Assembly: GCA_964400675.1 (NCBI GenBank)
Contig: CAYNVO010000006.1
Coordinates: forward strand, 62,001-126,000
DNA length: 64,000 nt
From: 9FT-COMBO-48-23 sp964400675
GTDB taxonomy: Bacteria; Chloroflexota; Dehalococcoidia; GIF9; UBA5629
Reading direction: 5' to 3'
Position 1 is the stretch's first letter. Each line of letters opens with the position of its first letter. Of this stretch, positions 61,025-64,000 are shown one piece after another. The notes under the pieces were generated by a model. The model made no database searches and was not told the DNA's origin. It worked only from the letters and a program-made list of their open reading frames with translations. The translations under genes were made by a program, and so were the position numbers.

Positions 61025-61513
61025 ATGGCAGGGATTCGAGAAATAAAAAACGAGCATGACTTTAAGAACAGTGTGGCAGTGATACGGGGCTCTTTTAAAA
61101 CTGTTGCCGTTGAATTTAAATTGACGCAGGATAATTGTCCCACCCATCCCTCTCTCATGACGCTGGATAAATTGCTGGAACTTAAGAATAAGGCGCGACT
61201 GTTCGGACTGTTCCTGAACGATGTGCAGGTGGGTTTTGTAGCCATAGAGAAGGCAGATGACACACTTTATTACCTGGACAAGCTGGCTGTGCTTCCGGAA
61301 TATAGGCACAAAGGCTATGGCGGGAAGCTGGTGGAATTCGTTCTGGATAATGTTAAAAAGCATAGAGGTGAAAGAGTTGCCCTGGGGATGATAAACGAGA
61401 GCGTAGTTCTAAAAAGCTGGTACCAGGAGCTGGGTTTCAAAGAGGCGGGGACAAAGAATTTTGAGCATTTACCTTTTACGGTGTGCTTTATGGAAAAGAG
61501 CTCATTGCCCTAG
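61025..61513 (+). CDS. GNAT-family N-acetyltransferase
   Basis: A 162-residue acetyltransferase. The acetyl-CoA loop is P-E-Y-R-H-K-G-Y-G-G-K-L near residue 95, preceded by L-D-K-L-A-V-L. A late S-W-Y-Q-E-L-G-F motif is typical of GNAT enzymes. Its ATG follows the peptidase stop with no gap. The acceptor is unknown. It converges with the glycerate kinase gene and overlaps it by 12 bases at the 3' end. Confidence 0.88.
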   Translation: MAGIREIKNEHDFKNSVAVIRGSFKTVAVEFKLTQDNCPTHPSLMTLDKLLELKNKARLFGLFLNDVQVGFVAIEKADDTLYYLDKLAVLPEYRHKGYGGKLVEFVLDNVKKHRGERVALGMINESVVLKSWYQELGFKEAGTKNFEHLPFTVCFMEKSSLP

Positions 61514-62848
61514 TAAGTACAACATCACATCGCTGACATTGGTTCCGGTGTCGCCGGTTATGATTAGTGCCCCGCCGATTTTTTCAAGCAGCGTGTAGCT
61601 ATCGAATCTTTCAATGTACGCCTTAACGTCTATTCCGCGTGAAGTAGCGCTAAGCAAGGTGTCGTTGTCCACCATAGCTCCAGCTACATCGGGCAGGTAA
61701 TCTGAGCCATCTGTGCCCACGCTGGCAGCTAGCCAGGGGCGAGAGTATGACTTCATCGCCAGCACGGACACTGCAGCATAGTGCTGGTTTCTGCCACCCT
61801 TGCCGGCATTCTCCGGCAGTTTCGGCGTGGTCTCGCCGCCGATGAGAATGGCATTATAGCCCTGATATTTGCCCTCAATTACCTCCCTGGCTCGCATAAA
61901 GGCTGCCTCAGTGGTATCACCTTTCTGCTCTGCCGTGACAATAAGAGGCGTAAATCCCAGCCCTTCAGCCTTTTGTGACATGGCTTTAAGAGCCAGCTGG
62001 TTATTGCCGATGATATGGTTGTGGCAGTTGGTTAGTCTCTTTGGCGTCTCTGCTACCTCGCCGCGGCAGCCGCTTTTTAAATATGACATAACGCTTTTTG
62101 GGACACTGGCTGCAAGGTCGTATTTTTCGAGCACGTTGTAAGCGTCCTGGAAGGTTGAAGAGTCTGGATATGTTGGCCCCGAGGCGATGGTATCGAGGTC
62201 GTCCCCTATCACGTCGGATATTATCAGAGACACCACTTTTGTCGGCGAGTAGAACTCTGCCAGCCTGCCACCCTTAATTCGGGACAGATGCTTTCTTACG
62301 GCGTTGATTTCATGTATTTCCGCGCCGCATTTCAATAGCAATTCGGTCGTTTTCTGCTTATCTTCAAGGCTTATGCCGTCAACAGGACAGGGCATCAGAG
62401 CCGAACCACCGCCGGAAATCAGGCATATAACCAGGTCGTTATCGTTTATGGAGTGCCTGTCTTTTAGAGCCAGCATTCGCTTAACGCCGTTTAAGCCCCT
62501 CTTATCCGGGATGGGGTGACCGGCTTTTATTACTTTTATCCGTTTTGTTTTATAAGCTCCACCCTTACAATTGGCGATGCCGCTGAATACATTTTTCACG
62601 CCCATAGTATCTTCCAGTGCCTCTGCCATCAGTCCTGATGCCTTGCCGCCGCCGATAACGAAAATCCTGCCCCCGGCGATACTGTAAGTGGCGTCATTTA
62701 TCTCCAGAGACCTGCTTTTCCGATTATAGTTTACGGCTGACTTCATGATAGTCCCGGACAGGACACGCTCTATGCCAGCCTCGATGATTTCCAAAGCCTG
62801 GCGTCTTAATTCGGTAGTGGTAAGCTCGTTTTGGTTCTTTATAATCAC
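61502..62848 (-). CDS. Glycerate 2-kinase (MOFRL/GckA-type)
   Basis: A 448-residue kinase converting D-glycerate to 2-phosphoglycerate. The N-terminal DUF4147 domain has G-G-G-K-A-S-G-L and the substrate loop S-G-G-G-S-A-L-M-P-C-P. The C-terminal MOFRL domain has G-G-E-T-T and a G-T-D-G-S-D segment near residue 392. It feeds glycerate into lower glycolysis. A functional link with the kinase/RuBisCO-like operon (sugar-acid breakdown giving glycerate) is possible but not shown. Confidence 0.9.
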   Translation of the reverse strand: MIIKNQNELTTTELRRQALEIIEAGIERVLSGTIMKSAVNYNRKSRSLEINDATYSIAGGRIFVIGGGKASGLMAEALEDTMGVKNVFSGIANCKGGAYKTKRIKVIKAGHPIPDKRGLNGVKRMLALKDRHSINDNDLVICLISGGGSALMPCPVDGISLEDKQKTTELLLKCGAEIHEINAVRKHLSRIKGGRLAEFYSPTKVVSLIISDVIGDDLDTIASGPTYPDSSTFQDAYNVLEKYDLAASVPKSVMSYLKSGCRGEVAETPKRLTNCHNHIIGNNQLALKAMSQKAEGLGFTPLIVTAEQKGDTTEAAFMRAREVIEGKYQGYNAILIGGETTPKLPENAGKGGRNQHYAAVSVLAMKSYSRPWLAASVGTDGSDYLPDVAGAMVDNDTLLSATSRGIDVKAYIERFDSYTLLEKIGGALIITGDTGTNVSDVMLYLLGQ

Positions 62849-62967
62849 TTCAATCTCCGGAGCAAGAAACAGAGCAGTGTTTTTCTAAATCTTAAGTATA
62901 CGCTGTTGGTCCGGAAAAATTAACCAGTCGATTTTTTTCAGGCGTTGTGTTTGGTACTGGAAGGCTG

Positions 62968-63873
62968 CTATCCATTTTGAACAGACCCGGCTAATCCTTT
63001 GATGGTGTTAATTAGCAAGGCAAACTCTCGGGCATATTCGTCTTTGTCCAGGCGGTCAAGATAGCTCAGGCTGTTGTCTTTTTCTCTGAGCAGTGTCAGG
63101 ATATCCTCCGGACCTTTCCCGGCTTTGACTGCAGCGCCAACAGTCTTGTGCCAGTCTAGAAGTTTTTGCCTGTAAGCCTTCAGCCTTTCTTCACCGCCGT
63201 CATAGCAGCCGAAGTGACCGTAGCAAAGCTTTTGAGGTTTGAGAGAGATGAGCCTGTCTATGGAAGCCAGCGTCTCCTCCAGTTTGAAAGGCGGTGGAGT
63301 TGTCGGCCTAACATCGCCCTCAATGCAGACTCCAGCCGCTTCGCCGGCTATTAACACCCCGCTTGACCTATCGAAAATGCTCAAGTGGTGATTGGCATGT
63401 CCCGGTGTAAGGTATATCTCCAGCGTTAAGCCACTGCCTAAGTCGAGCTCCATTTGGTCTGTGGCGGCTATAATCCTGTGCTCGGGTACCGGTTCAACTT
63501 CGCCGTATTTAATCGCTAGCTCACCCAGGGTCTTGAGGCTATTTTGCCACAGCACTGTCGGGTCAACCAGATGCGGGACAGCCCGACTGTGAGCCAGGAC
63601 TTTAGCCTTGTTCATTTCTCTTATTGCTGTTCCGGCTCCGCCGGCATGGTCTATGTGTATGTGGGTCAGCAAAATGTAGTCGATTTCATCGGGACTCAAA
63701 TTAAGCTCGGTTAAAGCTTGGAGCAGATTGGGTATGGCTGCTTTCGGCCCGACGTCTATGATGGCATTTTTTTCGCCGCAGAACAGGTAGGCGCCTATGA
63801 ATTTCCCGTATCCCGGTATCGGCGGCTGAAGATTTAGCAGCCTCAGATTCGGCGTGATAGTGTATATTTCCAT
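62968..63873 (-). CDS. Metallo-beta-lactamase-fold hydrolase
   Basis: A 301-residue hydrolase with the dizinc motif T-H-I-H-I-D-H-A-G-G near residue 70, T-P-G-H-A-N-H-H and the last ligand in Y-G-H-F-G-C-Y. These proteins are glyoxalase II-like or act on other esters. No signal peptide is seen. The substrate is unknown. The remaining 127 bases after its start (63874-64000) hold no visible gene. Confidence 0.87.
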   Translation of the reverse strand: MEIYTITPNLRLLNLQPPIPGYGKFIGAYLFCGEKNAIIDVGPKAAIPNLLQALTELNLSPDEIDYILLTHIHIDHAGGAGTAIREMNKAKVLAHSRAVPHLVDPTVLWQNSLKTLGELAIKYGEVEPVPEHRIIAATDQMELDLGSGLTLEIYLTPGHANHHLSIFDRSSGVLIAGEAAGVCIEGDVRPTTPPPFKLEETLASIDRLISLKPQKLCYGHFGCYDGGEERLKAYRQKLLDWHKTVGAAVKAGKGPEDILTLLREKDNSLSYLDRLDKDEYAREFALLINTIKGLAGSVQNG

Positions 63874-64000
63874 CTAGGTTCTCTTCGTTCCCAGCAGCTT
63901 TATATTCTCAGTGTTCGCTGCTTCCTGGTGATGGCCTCTTAAGTGTAAGACAGTATGCTCATTCTTGCAAGCGTGTTGACAACTGACCGGCAGGGTTTTA

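Noticed and set aside
1..64000. tRNA, rRNA, CRISPR, prophage or transposase genes
   Set aside because: No cloverleaf, rRNA core, regular spacer-repeat array, phage structural gene or transposase motif was found by reading both strands; a covariance search would be needed to exclude small RNAs.

Overview
The window is chromosomal DNA from an anaerobic, probably uncultured bacterium. The gene set (SufCB-type Fe-S assembly, flavodiiron protein, rubrerythrin-like and desulforedoxin proteins, short IF-2, ADP-forming acyl-CoA synthetase alpha subunit, DUF5679 zinc ribbon, inositol-lipid genes) best fits a Dehalococcoidia-like member of the Chloroflexota. That placement is inference from gene content; there is no rRNA gene to confirm it. 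No tRNA, rRNA, CRISPR array, prophage or intact insertion sequence was seen. Coding density is high and operons are compact, with many GTG and TTG starts. Layout, left to right. (1) About 0.6-13.1 kb, + strand: a redox, metal and oxygen-defence region. It holds a rubrerythrin-like protein, a two-gene SufC-SufB scaffold, a flavin reductase-rubredoxin fusion, a PAS protein, a flavodiiron protein, a copper P-type ATPase with a C-terminal YHS domain, a tandem ferritin-like protein, a desulforedoxin too short for usual ORF calling, Fe/Mn superoxide dismutase, a Rieske protein, and a molybdopterin oxidoreductase lipoprotein with a small haem-type membrane partner. An A+T-richer gene fusing a 2H phosphoesterase to a calcineurin-like phosphoesterase interrupts this series. 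(2) 13.1-19.0 kb: a membrane M28 peptidase and a six-PAS hybrid histidine kinase. (3) 19.0-20.8 kb: a small accessory patch with paired hairpin repeats around a zinc-ribbon gene, then a Nudix and an Nmad3 (nucleotide-modification-associated) gene joined to the end of a recR-recO operon. (4) 20.8-31.7 kb: housekeeping genes: recO, recR, ybaB, dnaX; rpsO-pnp; dapB-asd-dapA; an alkyltransferase-like protein; purA. (5) 31.7-35.8 kb, - strand: an inositol-phospholipid module (inositol-phosphate synthase, PimA-like glycosyltransferase, CDP-alcohol phosphatidyltransferase). (6) 36.6-45.7 kb: DUF5679, truB-rbfA-infB-ylxR-nusA, uppS with a GlmU-like nucleotidyltransferase, a geranylgeranyl-reductase-like flavoprotein and a DUF1616 protein. 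(7) 45.9-63.9 kb: accessory metabolism and envelope genes, including an FGGY kinase / RuBisCO-like protein / saccharopine-dehydrogenase-like operon, a nitroreductase, a secreted lipase-like hydrolase, a site-2-protease homologue lacking HExxH, a C69 peptidase, glycerate 2-kinase and a metallo-beta-lactamase-fold hydrolase. The most promising items are the kinase-RuBisCO-like-oxidoreductase operon (50.6-54.7 kb), which looks like an unassigned sugar or sugar-acid pathway; the 2H/metallophosphoesterase fusion; the catalytically degenerate S2P-CBS protein; the Nmad3-Nudix pair in the recombination operon; and two metalloprotein fusions that keep a ribosome binding site and start codon for the downstream domain, so they may also give a free rubredoxin and a free YHS protein.
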